Source of the DNA: Gigaspora rosea
Lineage: Eukaryota; Glomeromycota; Glomeromycetes; Diversisporales; Gigasporaceae
Direction of reading: 5' to 3'
DNA length: 64,000 bases
NCBI GenBank assembly: GCA_003550325.1
Contig: QKWP01000851.1
Span: forward strand, 1,299-65,298
A program made the translations under genes and the position numbers. The notes under the pieces are model-generated. The model did no database searches. It was not told the origin of the DNA and saw only the letters and a program-made list of their open reading frames with translations. This document shows positions 1-9,491 of this stretch, one piece after another. Numbering within the stretch: position 1 is the stretch's first letter; every line of letters starts with the position of its first letter.

Positions 1-505
1 GATCTTGCCAAAGAAAAGGAATCAAAATTTAGTTTAAAAATGAATTTTTTATCTTCGATAAGAAACTAAAATAATTAGAAATAAATAAATACCTTCATTT
101 GAACGAAAATGGGTCTAGCCAAAGAATAAGAATTGAAGTTTTATATAATTTTTTAAAACCTAATTTCGCCGAAAAATAATTAGAAATGAATAAAGGCTTC
201 GTTGAATGAAAATAGATCTTGCCAAAGAATAGGAATTGAAATTTTACACAATTTTTTTAAAGACGAACTTCCGTCGAAAAATAATTAGAATTAATAAAGG
301 CTTTGTTTGAACGAAATGGATATTGCCAAAGAATAGGAATTGAAATTTTTTAAAACCAAATTTTCGTTGAAAAATAATTAGAAATGAATAAAGGCTTGCT
401 AAACAATAGGGATCGAAATTTAGTTTAATTTTTTTTTAAAAATGAATTTTCATTGAAAAATAATTAGAAATGAATAAAACTTCGTCCAAAGAATAGGAAT
501 TGATA
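1..505. repeat. Degenerate tandem repeat, unit about 105 bp
   Basis: Five to six diverged copies of a roughly 105-bp unit, each marked by a block like gatcttgccaaagaatagg (near 1, 110, 214, 317, 393 and 480) followed by a block like gaaaaataattagaaatgaa. The last two units are shortened. No coding potential is seen, and the array may extend left of the window. Confidence 0.8.
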
Positions 506-640
506 TTTACGACTTACAAGTATTTAGTCTTATTGTAATATATTAGTTACCCTATCTTATGAATCTTATTATTCCCGAAACCTATAACTTATCGAATCGT
601 CATTCCAGATAATGAAAACAGCTGTAACGTTAATTTTACG

Positions 641-740
641 CGTGATCAATATTATAGTATAATGCATGTGATTGATTGTTATTATTATACATGTGATCGA
701 TTGTTATGGTATTATGCATGTGATCGATTGTTATCACTTT
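641..740. repeat. Short tandem repeat, unit about 25 bp
   Basis: Copies of atgtgatcgattgtt start at 666, 691 and 718, with a weaker one near 642. The unit contains the palindrome tgatcga. Just upstream, at about 604-627, is a fragment resembling the end of the foldback element found at 35659-35891. Confidence 0.75.
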
Positions 741-865
741 AACATGTAGATCATCAAAACTCGCTCCGCTTTAGCCAACCTCTTAAATTGTCAATTGTAT
801 GATTATCTACTAAATTTAGAAAACTCAGAGTTAATTTTAGTTCTATTTTAAGAATACCTTAAATT

Positions 866-1015
866 AAATACGTTACGTTCAAATATATGAATAAATAAAT
901 ATGTCACGTTCAAATATAGTCGAGTAAATAAATATGTCACGTTCAAATATTGTTGAGTAAATACAGTAAGATATAAGTGTAGCAAAAAAAAACTTGCTAT
1001 AACAAGTTTTTTTTG
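866..1015. repeat. 31-bp minisatellite followed by a hairpin
   Basis: Three copies of a unit containing tcacgttcaaatat (starts near 871, 901 and 933) end at about 963. At 984-1014 an A-run plus cttg and caag plus a T-run form a stem-loop. It resembles an intrinsic terminator, but no transcription unit is attached to it. Confidence 0.7.
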
Positions 1016-1225
1016 ATAGTACGTACGTATATTCTAATATTAATTTATAACAAAAATATATATCGACAACCTCTTACTAATCTAATTAAAATTATGCAAA
1101 CTAAAAATCTAACTTTTTTAAAAAATTTTGTTTTTTTAAGCAAATCTAGATTTTATATATAAAAAAGTTACTAAGTTGGCTACGCATCTAATTCACTGAC
1201 CTATATACTAATAGCTCAGGATCCT

Positions 1226-2602
1226 TTCTGGCCAAACCACTATTATATATTCTAATTTTTTTTACTAAGAGGGTGAGTGAAGTCAAATAGGGTAATGTAA
1301 ACTACCGAATTAAATTTATCTCGCTTAATCGATCATATACTACTTTGATCGATTATATGTATAATCGTCAGATCGAACCAAAAGATTTATGATCGATTAA
1401 CAGCCAAATTTTCGCGTCAGATCTAGATTGACGTTTAGTCCTAGTGAATGACAGATTCTATAGCAAAATTATCAGCTGGGCATTTTTTACTTAATAATGG
1501 ATATGGTTTAATTAGTAAAATTTTTTAATGATCTTGGGAAAATTGATCAATACCAATCTAGTTACCCATGATTCTGATGCATTCAGACGTATTCTACCTG
1601 AAATTTTGGTGGCCCGCTTTCCATGCTTGCAAAAGGACTAAATTTTTGGCAGTGATTGTGCATAGAGGTTGGAACCGGATATATCAATCCGGTTTCAAAC
1701 CCGGGTCTACCTGAATTGTTAATAAATCCGGGTCTAAATTTGAAGAATATTCGACCCGGGTGTGAACTCAAACTGGATGTATGAACACAACTGGTTAAAT
1801 ATAAGATGAGATGAGTGATTATCGGTACTAAAATATCGTTGGATTTTTGGAATTGAATGGGATATGCGAATTTACACCTACGTTTTGTACTTTTTTTTTT
1901 GTTTAAAATTTACTCCTTTTTTCATGTATTTGCGATACTTTTTTGATATTAACCGAATTGTATAATAAACCTGGTTTTAGTTTTAAATTCAGTTTTATTT
2001 TATAAATTGGATAACCGGTTGTGTACCTAATCTGAGTTCAAACCGGGTTGAGTTTTTCAAATATAGTACAACTGGTTTTTAGAAATAAAACCAGTTCCAA
2101 ACTCTAATTGCACAAGCTACCAGTTAATTGCCAAATAAAGGAGTTAATTGCAAATAAAGAAGTTACTCGCTAAATAAAAAATGTTGGTTGCCAAATAAAG
2201 AAGTTATTTGCCAAAAAAAAGCTATTTGATTACCAAATAACTTGTTTAGCAGGCATTATCACAATAAGCTGCTGGATAATATTTAACAAGAATTAACATA
2301 ATAAGCTACTGGATAAAACAGGTTACCTTTGAAAACATGTGTTATTCGTTCAAAAATATTTTGATATGGGTGAAATTCTACAGAAAAGGGTGAAATTGTC
2401 AAATTTTTAAAAAATTTTGTTACATAAATCCATTTAAAACAAGATCTGGATCATTTTCACTTAAAAAACAAAAGCAGTTATTTTAAAAATTTTGTAGCAT
2501 AGCTCTTAAAGTTTATATAATATTTTCTTATAATTTATTATGATATTAATAAAATAGAAATTGGTCTTCTGAAGATCTTTTGTTTTGCTGATTTCCTGCT
2601 TT
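1226..2602. repeat. Long dispersed repeat, copy 1
   Basis: This segment matches 39498-40498 in the same orientation over nearly its full length, once the hAT-type element at 1663-2106 is removed. Shared landmarks are ctttctggccaaaccacta near the start, a run of 20-bp units of the type caaataaagaagttatttgc (2120-2215), and ttttgttttgctgatttcc at the end. I see no ORF. It may be an old non-coding segmental duplication or a decayed mobile element of unknown type; no terminal repeats were recognised. The other copy also lies next to kelch-related sequence, so the repeat may have moved with kelch loci. Confidence 0.85.
1663..2106. mobile_element. Non-autonomous hAT-type element (MITE)
   Basis: Terminal inverted repeats are tagaggttggaaccgg on the left and, read from the other strand, tagagtttggaactgg on the right (14 of 16 identical). 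Flanks are an 8-bp imperfect duplication, attgtgca (1655-1662) and attgcaca (2107-2114). TIRs of the type YAGRG with an 8-bp duplication are the hAT hallmark. The homologous position in repeat copy 2 (about 39983-39996) reads gattgcgtaagct with no insertion, which proves the boundaries. The 444-bp interior has many ccggtt motifs and no ORF. Confidence 0.85.
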
Positions 2603-2652
2603 TCTGTAGCACTTAGCCCAGGTTGTTGCTTAATTCTCTGAAAGTTAGTTAC

Positions 2653-3130
2653 TGTCACAGGGTAAACATGATATTTCCCGATGATTGTCTAAATTATACT
2701 GCACCACATTTTATATAACAATCGGTATGAACCGATTCTGTTTATAATTAATCGTGCATAATTGATCATGCATGCTCGGGGCCTAGCCTCGGTGAAATAA
2801 TTTGGAAACAATACAATCTATCGTATAATACGCATATTATAATAGCATTGTAAATAGAGTACCATATGATTTTAGTTTCGTAGTTTCCATAATATTCTAT
2901 AATGTTAGATTAGTGATTCCCATAATTTCTGTAAAGTATAAAAAGGAGGTTGTTTTAGTTTTCTGTGAGAGAATCTTCAGATTTATAATATAAAAAATAT
3001 TGGACTATATTAATACACAAGTCACATTTATACCAAATTGGGTTAAATCACCAAGTCACACCTCTGGCGAGCTGCCTTTTATCATCTTTCGTATCGTAAA
3101 ATAAAGGAAGGACATTTTCTTCCCGTAACA
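2653..3130 (+). repeat. 5' LTR
   Basis: Direct long terminal repeat, TGTCAC...GTAACA. A TATA-like tataaaaagg lies at about 2937-2946, a plausible core promoter for genomic RNA. It has accumulated many substitutions against the 3' LTR, so the insertion is not recent. Confidence 0.8.
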
Positions 3131-3475
3131 TTTGGTGGTGACTGTGAGATATGAACTTCTCAACAGCCAAGATTGCATTAAAATCGAAATCTGACAAAAA
3201 TTGTAGAATTTTATCCTAAGGTTCTGAACAACCACAGTATACCAATATGTCTGATATTTATTCATTTGGTATAACTATATGAAAAATTTTATATGGCAAA
3301 CTCATACCTTCTGGAAATTACAATTTCAAATACAAGCATATAACGGTATATGACCATATATTTACGATGATACAGCGAATTGCTATGCAGGTTTAATGAA
3401 GAAATGTTGGAATATAGAACCAAATGAGCGACTAATAGCAACTGGAATTTGTAATATTTTTGCAGAATGAATGAA
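3131..3475 (+). pseudogene. Protein kinase catalytic-domain fragment (decayed)
   Basis: Translation of 3221-3276 reads SEQPQYTNMSDIYSFG, the APE-to-subdomain IX stretch of a Ser/Thr or TKL-type kinase (the invariant D of xDIYSFG is present). After a frameshift, 3366-3469 reads CYAGLMKKCWNIEPNER, the subdomain XI signature ending in the conserved Arg. The N-lobe, the catalytic HRD and the DFG motifs are absent. A weak ALK-like stretch upstream (about 3172-3195) may be a remnant of the lysine strand. There are several stops and at least one frameshift. The fragment lies directly behind the 5' LTR inside the retroelement. Glomeromycotina carry very many such kinases (established for the group); capture by the element is inference. 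Confidence 0.7.
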
Positions 3476-3549
3476 TGAATGAATAATGAATTTATTTTTA
3501 AGAGTTTCCAGAAGAATAAGTTTCAAAGAGTAAAAAATGGTGCAATAAT

Positions 3550-3945
3550 ATGCTTTTGAGATGATTTACGAGTGGAAGAAGTAAAATTTGGAACTGCGTT
3601 ATTGAATGGGAAATTGCTCAAAATCCTGGCTTACTTACAAATCCTGAAAATCTAGTGATTATGTTATTGATAATGTACAACTATATAAATAAATCCTAGA
3701 AAATGATTTTTGGAAAGATATAATAAGAAATTTATTTTACCAAATAGACAAGTATCTTCAATAATTCTCCTACCTCATAAATTTTTAAGACCATACCAGC
3801 AAATCCTGGAAAAGATCTTTGGGATAACATATCGAAAAATTTATGTTACCAAGTCGACAAGTAGCTTTGATAATTCTTCCACTTTATATAATTTTAATAC
3901 CAAAATTATCAACTAGAATGACCGAGCCATTCTCTTTAATTATCA
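3550..3945 (+). pseudogene. BTB-BACK/TLDc protein fragment, copy 1 (decayed)
   Basis: About 3585-3660 encodes WNCVIEWEIAQNPGLLTNPE, the end of the BACK region typical of fungal BTB-Kelch/TLDc proteins (WxxVIxWGIAQNP). Next come two tandem copies (about 3690-3790 and 3805-3905) of a linker reading QILE-x-FWKDI-x-RKFILP in one and a matching diverged form in the other. At about 3914-3955 follows RMTEPFSLIINESF, the first strand of a TLDc domain, and then a stop. The BTB domain itself is missing. Frameshifts and stops show it is dead. The linker duplication may be specific to this copy. Confidence 0.65.
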
Positions 3946-4134
3946 ATGAATCATTCTAAGTGCACACATTTAGTAATTTTAAAGTACAGATCTTGATATT
4001 TTTGCAATGAATTGAACAATACTTGGTAAAGATAAAAATAATAGTAAAATGATCGATTTGAAAAATGATTTATTACAACAGTTTGAATTTATCATCAAAT
4101 ATATTTATTGAGGGATAGCGTTATTGGAAAATTT

Positions 4135-4860
4135 TGAAACATCATTATTTTTGAGTTAATGCTAGTTGTACATGAACTTATTCTTGAAGAGTTAGCAAAA
4201 TATCTCGAAACCTTGTTAATTGAATTAAATACTCATTGGCTTCATTTGCACTTTGATTGTATTTATCAAGAAGTTTCAAAAAATATAAATTTTTTTAAAT
4301 TACAAAAAATGGTGCAACGAAAGTGAAGAAAAATTTCAAACCTTATTTTTTTGGTTCTGAAAATTTTGTCTTTTCTAAAAAAAGACGCATTTATTTCACT
4401 TATTCAACAAGGTGATCTGCAAATAGAAGGGAAAAAAATTGGAATAATGGGAAATCGCACAAAATATTGGCTTACCCTGTCCTTGATTGGTCTTATAAAA
4501 ATTTTATGACTTCGATGTCTACTCTTAAAATTTGTTACCTTTGATTTTTTTTCAAAATCGGCTGATGATGTCTTTAGCAACCTGGCCATATTTCACAGAT
4601 TTGGACAAAATTTTTTTTTAAAAATTTATGCTAATTTATTATAGCAATTATTCAATAGTTTTATCACCTCATACTATATTGAAACCCGAGTACCAAGCAG
4701 ATCAATGATTCATTTTTGGCCGTTATTAATGAAGCACATGCAACAGAAATTGCTTCAAGAGTCGATAATTATAGGATAATTCATACGAATTTAAACTACT
4801 CCTTCATGAAAGCAGAGATGAATTTACTATGTGCTATTTTGGATTAAGTAGAAAAATTAG
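4135..4860 (+). pseudogene. BTB-BACK/TLDc protein fragment, copy 2 (decayed)
   Basis: Successive frames encode the end of a BTB fold and the BACK domain (4146-4330: FELMLVVHELILEELAKYLE, then NTHWLHLHFDCIYQEVS), the BACK C-terminal helix (4419-4486: WEIAQNIGLPCP), a stretch SYKNFMTSMSTLK (about 4491-4530), and the start of a TLDc domain (4706-4780: DSFLAVINEAHATEIAS). The order matches a full-length BTB-BACK-TLDc protein, but many stops and frameshifts interrupt it. Together with copy 1 it suggests that two related host genes, or a tandem pair, were caught between the LTRs. The identification rests on motif recall, not on an alignment. Confidence 0.65.
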
Positions 4861-4899
4861 ATTATTATCATAAAAGTTAACACACTGATGGAATTCTTA

Positions 4900-5335
4900 G
4901 CAATATTATATGGATGGGTATGAGTTATTAGATTTGTTAAAATCTACTGAAAACTCAATTAATTTCCATAATATTACTATCTGCAGAAATAAGTTGAACA
5001 ACATTTGTTGAGGATGAATAAAAGCACATAGATCTCCAAATTCAGCTTGGATTGATGTTGAAATAGAGTTATTATAACAGATATCAAATCAAATAAGTTT
5101 AGGTATTATTGATAAACGTGTTAAAGATAATGCTATAAACAGAATTAAAAAGAAAACTGCAGAAACTGCAAATAGGATGAAGAATCAAATATTGTTTAAA
5201 GGACTGGTCAAGAGAAACTATATACCAGCATTGTTCTATGATACGAGTGAAGATAATAGATACTGTTCACCTCATTGAATGTACCAAGTAGGTAAAGAAT
5301 TTCTTATAACAGTACAAAAATACAAAAAAATCATT
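4900..5335 (+). pseudogene. Unrecognised coding-like segment (decayed)
   Basis: A single frame reads well over about 400 bp with only a few stops. It contains INFHNITICRNKLNN, SPNSAWIDVEIELL, LGIIDKRVKDNAINRIKKKT and, after a further stretch, FYDTSEDNRYCSPH and QVGKEFLITVQKYKK. I do not recognise the family. The basic helix and the aromatic/Cys-rich stretch suggest a real protein rather than chance. It is the segment most likely to derive from the element's own protein, if it has one; alternatively it is a third captured host fragment. Confidence 0.45.
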
Positions 5336-5664
5336 AATAATTAGAGGTAATGAGATGAAATCGATATTCGTTATACTTAAAATTCCTGAAAGAAAGTAGC
5401 CAGGTTGGTATAAAAGCCTTTGCTAAGAACTCTTATCACATGCGGCAAGTAAAAGGTACTGCTAGATGAGTATTGCATTGCCACAGACTGGTGCAAAAAG
5501 CCCATATTGATAGTCTCCAATATTGCGTATATGCGGGTGTATATGTGTTCTTTTTGGTCTAAAAGGGAAAAAGGAAAGTAGACCAAATAACTTGAGTCAT
5601 CCAAGTACCTAGTAATAAATAAGTAAAGTGAGAAAGAGATGATACAACAATGTTGTATAGTGAA

Positions 5665-5790
5665 TAATACAGATTTGCCAGATGAGGCAGCATTGTGATA
5701 ATAGCGTAGATTCGTTAGATGAGGCAATGTTATAACATTAGAACAACACAAATTCGCTAAAAGAGGCAGTATTGTCTATTGTAGCTCTCT
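5665..5790. repeat. Three-copy tandem repeat inside the LTR element
   Basis: Three diverged copies, about 45 bp each, marked by agatttgccagatgaggcag, agattcgttagatgaggcaa and aaattcgctaaaagaggcag. The repeat is not coding. Confidence 0.65.
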
Positions 5791-6488
5791 TTTCTTCTTG
5801 AGAGTCAAGTTTGACTTATAAATGTATAAATTTAAAGGTTTTCTGCCTGGAAGTCACATATCGAGCAAAACTTGGTTAGGGTACTCTGCAGTAAGTCGTA
5901 GATCTAGCCTGGTACTAGCGGTACCAAATAATAGAATAGTGACATTTCAAAAATTGATTTTAGATCTTGACACAGCCCCTGGCCCATAGGTAAGTATTAG
6001 GCCACTCATTGTATAATTTTTCTAATTACTCGTTTTATTTTTTGCTAAGATAGATCAAGAATCAGGTACAAATCTATGTACCAATTCAAGATTTCAAATT
6101 TGAATTTTGGGTCGATCACACGATATCACGTAATCATGGGAAAATCACCAATTCGATTTAATGACAATTACCAGAGTCTTACTGGAACTTACGATGAGCT
6201 AGTTGTAAAGACAGAAGAAGAACAACCTCCTACCCTTTCTCCCTTATATAACTACTTCTTACACCACATACCCACTCAACCTAAAATTTCATATATTTAC
6301 CCAATCCTTTTCCTATGAATACGTCAGCAATACCTTATACCTATTCCTATTTCTTTCCTATATCCACATCTCATAACTCCCAACCAGTTACCTACGTCAT
6401 ACCTGGGTTATAGTCTCTTTCTTTATGACATCTTAGTTAATAAAACTTGGATTTTACGCATGGTATACATAAAATAAGTGTGGGCAAG
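5791..6488. other. 3' interior of the LTR element, no gene recognised
   Basis: A spliceosomal-looking intron may lie at about 5991-6051 (gtaagt donor, ctaat branch-like site, ctaag end). An open stretch at 6076-6318 (80 codons) has no recognisable motif. The last 18 bases before the 3' LTR are purine-rich and may be the polypurine tract. Confidence 0.4.
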
Positions 6489-6964
6489 TGCCACAGAGTA
6501 AACGTGATATTTCCCGATAATTGTCTAAATTATACTGTGCCACATTCATATGAAATCAGTATGGACTGATTCTGCATATAATTAATCGTGCATAATCGAT
6601 CATGCATGCTCGGGACTTAGCCTTGGTGGAATAATTTAGAAACAATACAATCTATCATATAATACGCATATTATGATAGTGTCGTAGATAGAGTATTGCA
6701 TAATTTTAGTCTCGTAGTTTCCATAATATTCTATAATGTTAGATTAGTGATTCCTATAATTTTAGTAAAGTATAAAAAGGAGGTTATTTTAGTTTTCTGT
6801 AAGAGAATCTTCAGATTTATAATATAAAAAATATCAGACTATATTAATACACAAGTCACATTTATACCAAATTGGGTTAAATCACCAAGTCACAGCTCTG
6901 GTGAGCTGCCTTTTATCATCTTTCATATCATAAAATAAAGGAAGGTCATTTTCTCTTCGTAATA
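6489..6964 (+). repeat. 3' LTR
   Basis: Homologous to 2653-3130. It begins TGCCAC and ends GTAATA, followed by the duplicated ttac. The TATA-like tataaaaagg is conserved near 6771-6780. Confidence 0.8.
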
Positions 6965-7019
6965 TTACCTGCTAGCTCATTTTTCCGATACTATATCCCT
7001 GACAGAATGTTTTACCTAT

Positions 7020-7661
7020 CCCTTAGATTGTAGTAGAACACAGGCAAATTTGCCTGCGTTTTTGCACTTTTTTAGCTCTGATTTACTTTTTTAAAATACT
7101 AAAATAACTAAATAAAACTTTGTACAATTATATTTGAAAATAAGGATTACTTTTTTGCAAAATTAGTTTTTATATTATAAGAAAATAAATTATAGTTACA
7201 TATAAGCTGAAAATAGATAATTTTAAGAAAAAATTTTTTTAAAAAATTTTATTACAATTTTTCTGCGATCTTATTTAGTTTTAGTTTTAGAACTATAGTT
7301 CTTAAGACAATATTGTAGTTTATATAAAGGATGACAACTTTCATTATTGCAACTTTAATGATTTACTTGTAAAAATTAAGACTTGTATTAGAAGTAAAGA
7401 TTTTTTTTATAGACGGGAACATATAAAATTTGAAAAAATCTAAAGAAAAATTTTAATAGTAAAAATGCCAATACAAGAACTTTAAACATTTATTATATTA
7501 AAGTTTTCTAATGATTTTAAAAAAAATTTATAACAAGTTACTAAAACAAAACTTAAAGAATATTTTTTACTTAGAAAATATATGGCTAAAATCAATATTT
7601 AAAATTTTATTAAAAATTTTAAAATACGCAGGCAAATTTGCCTGTGTTACAATCTAAGGGA
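7020..7661. mobile_element. Tc1/mariner-like non-autonomous element
   Basis: Inverted termini begin TCCCTTAGATTGTA and continue through acacaggcaaatttgcctgcg on both ends; one arm has 5 extra bases. The insertion is flanked by TA on each side (7018-7019 and 7662-7663). The 642-bp interior is AT-rich without an ORF. The inverted paralogous segment near 8297-8318 reads through this site without the element, supporting a TA-target insertion. Confidence 0.8.
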
Positions 7662-7963
7662 TAGCATTTTTTCAATTTGCTTAGTATAATTTTAACTTTT
7701 ATATGTAGAAAAGATAATCAATTATTTAAAAAATAAAAATTTTTATTTATTAAAACTTCTATATAATCACAATTTTTTTTATATGCAATTTTATTATAAT
7801 AGTGATTATATAGAATTCCTCTATATTAATCACATCTCTATATAATCACCATTTTTTGTATCCCGAGGGTGTGATTATATANAAGAATATTTTTTCAACA
7901 TGACATGTTTCTAACATCTTTTTTTAACAAGATATTTCCCAATTAGAAATATAATTATTGGGT
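7662..7963. other. AT-rich spacer with single-N gap
   Basis: There is no ORF. It contains several copies of a ctctatataatcac-type motif in both orientations (about 7770-7880), probably a decayed pogo/Tc1-type terminus like those at 9161 and 51234. One unresolved base lies at 7882. Confidence 0.5.
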
Positions 7964-8133
7964 AGAGTGATATATTTGTGTTCATCACATCATATGATTA
8001 AACACTTCGCCTAAATTAGGGTTAGGGTTAGGGTTAAATTAGGGTTAGGTGATAGTATAATTTAGGCCAAGTTGATAGTGCTAGTAAACAAATGATGTAG
8101 TTGCATGATTTCATGTGATGTAATGATCACTGG
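7964..8133. mobile_element. Short inverted-repeat element with telomere-like core
   Basis: Imperfect inverted flanks (agtgatatatt...cgcctaaatta and its counterpart ending near 8133) enclose an interstitial telomeric tract of TTAGGG-type units at 8015-8050. This is not a chromosome end, since unique sequence continues on both sides. Confidence 0.5.
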
Positions 8134-8144
8134 GTTTATCGTTC

Positions 8145-8363
8145 TTGTTGGAAAAAGTGCATTCAATAAAACTTAGTGTCAGTGAAAAGTCAATTCAGAA
8201 ATATGTCATATCAGATAAATGTCTTGTCGAAAATATCAAGGAAAGGGGATGTCAAAAACATGGTATGTTGAGGAAAGATTCTGTTAACAAAAGTGCTATA
8301 GGTGAAACATTCTGTAGGGAATATAGTATCAGAAAAATGAGCTAGCAGGTAACTAACTTTTGA
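8145..8363 (+). other. Inverted paralogue of the LTR/Tc1 insertion site
   Basis: On the minus strand this segment reads gttagttacctgctagctc and continues through the sequence that, at 2644-2652 plus 6965-7019, is split by the LTR element and then by the Tc1-like element. Here it is uninterrupted. On the plus strand, 8145-8345 is open for 66 codons. Its last part (GETFCREYSIRKMS, stop) has a counterpart in the other copy reading GKTFCQGYSIGKMS, stop, so this may be the tail of a lost gene. No family is recognised. Confidence 0.65.
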
Positions 8364-8394
8364 GAAATCATACCATAATCCTTCTCTATATATA

Positions 8395-9090
8395 TTCTGT
8401 TCTAAAAGGTTTAAGTATAATATTTTATAGTGTCTTTCATAGCAAATTATTATTTGCAATAAAATTTGTGCATATTTAATGCTCACGAAGAGTAATTTTG
8501 TTTATGTCAGACTTTTATTTGTTCAAAATAGAAAAAAGCCTCGACTTTCTATGATATAATATATTTTATATTATTTATTTTATTTTTTTTAGTATTAATA
8601 TATTTGAAACCATAGCCACCTATATTCACATTCCCTAAGCTAACCAAATTCAAGATCATTGTAACATGAAACCAAACCAAAAATTATTTTTTTAAAAAAT
8701 TGGCCAAATTTTTGACTATGAAACCATCTTCTACATTCTAACAAAAATAAATTCTTGGTATAAATCATGCTTGACTCAACTCTAACCTTACTGGAAAATT
8801 TTATTTTTATAAAAAAAATTATGTTGATAGTAACATTACCTGATCTTAGATACGACTACAGGACTACAGGTTCCTATAGCTACAAATATATCAATTCTTT
8901 TTTTATATCAAATTAAATTATATAAATTTATCAGCCATTAGATGTAACAGACAATATTAAATATTTTCCAGAGTATTCTCTTCCTTATAATGGGTTATGC
9001 TGCTGTATTATTACCAACTGTTGAAATATTATTGGTGGAGGCGAATTACCATTATTAGGCTCATTGCAACTAGTTGTATAAAATGTATAG
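8395..9090 (+). pseudogene. Kelch gene remnant with promoter
   Basis: About 8440-8570 matches the 5' flank of the two kelch genes downstream (the gtcagacttttat and actttctatgatataat blocks), here on the plus strand. The coding part is mostly gone. About 8990-9075 encodes GYAAVLLPTVEI and then, in another frame, IIGGGELPLLGSLQLV, equivalent to residues 209-235 of the intact gene at 36858-38452. The 5' coding part has been replaced or disrupted by the small element at 8649-8853. No full exon survives. Confidence 0.7.
8649..8853. mobile_element. Small TIR element, family with aagatcaggtgtaacatg ends
   Basis: The left end ttcaagatcattgtaacatg pairs with the right end (reverse strand tctaagatcaggtaatgtta). 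The interior has the characteristic tctaacaaaaataaattctt block and a weak ctctaacctta core. Related copies lie at 17886-18205, 40729-40870 (left half only) and 41662-41890. Confidence 0.55.
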
Positions 9091-9160
9091 TTTAAATTAT
9101 ATATCAAGAAACGTGGCAGTGTGCTATGCAAAATATAATTAATTTTTGTGTATCAAAATA

Positions 9161-9489
9161 TAGTAAAACCTCTATAATTACACGCACTGGAGACTGAATA
9201 TATGTATACACTTAGAGAGAGTGTACAATTAAACAACTATATTACACCTAAATTTTTCTATGTAGGGATCATAATAGAAAAATAAAGTGTGCATTTGTAT
9301 ATAGAAAGCAAATTATATAGAGTTTTTATAGGTTGGGACTAACTATACTGTGCATTTAGAGAGAATTATATAGTACATGTATTTATAGAGAATGCATTTA
9401 GCACTAAGTCCCAAGCTTGGGACTAAACAATAATGTGCATATAAGGAGAGCGTGCACTTATAGAGGGTGCACTTATGGAGGTTTTACTG
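9161..9489. mobile_element. pogo/Tc1-type MITE
   Basis: The left terminus tagtaaaacctctataatta and the right terminus (reverse strand cagtaaaacctccataagtg) are inverted repeats. TA flanks both sides (9159-9160 and 9490-9491). The 329-bp interior repeats cttatagaga/gtgcat motifs and has no ORF. CAGTNNAACCTC ends and a TA target are typical of Tc1/mariner-pogo elements. Confidence 0.75.
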
Positions 9490-9491
9490 TA

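Larger units (their letters stand above)
2653..6964. mobile_element. LTR-flanked retroelement carrying host gene fragments
   Basis: Two direct repeats of 478 and 476 bp (2653-3130 and 6489-6964), clearly homologous, begin TG and end CA/TA. They are flanked by the 4-bp duplication ttac (2649-2652 and 6965-6968). Right after the 5' LTR, tttggtggtgactgtg could be a primer-binding site; a purine-rich stretch (aaaataagtgtgggcaag) precedes the 3' LTR. The 3.36-kb interior shows no gag, protease, reverse transcriptase or integrase. It holds decayed fragments of a protein kinase, two BTB-BACK-TLDc copies and one unrecognised coding-like segment. An inverted paralogous segment at 8341-8357 keeps the unbroken target sequence, so the whole unit most likely inserted as one element. 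Confidence 0.8.

Noticed and set aside
984..1014. Hairpin plus T-run as an intrinsic terminator
   Set aside because: There is no adjacent gene, the context is eukaryotic, and an A-run/T-run palindrome is common in such AT-rich DNA.
8015..8050. TTAGGG repeats as a chromosome end
   Set aside because: The tract is short, degenerate and embedded in internal sequence; similar tracts recur throughout the window inside small elements.
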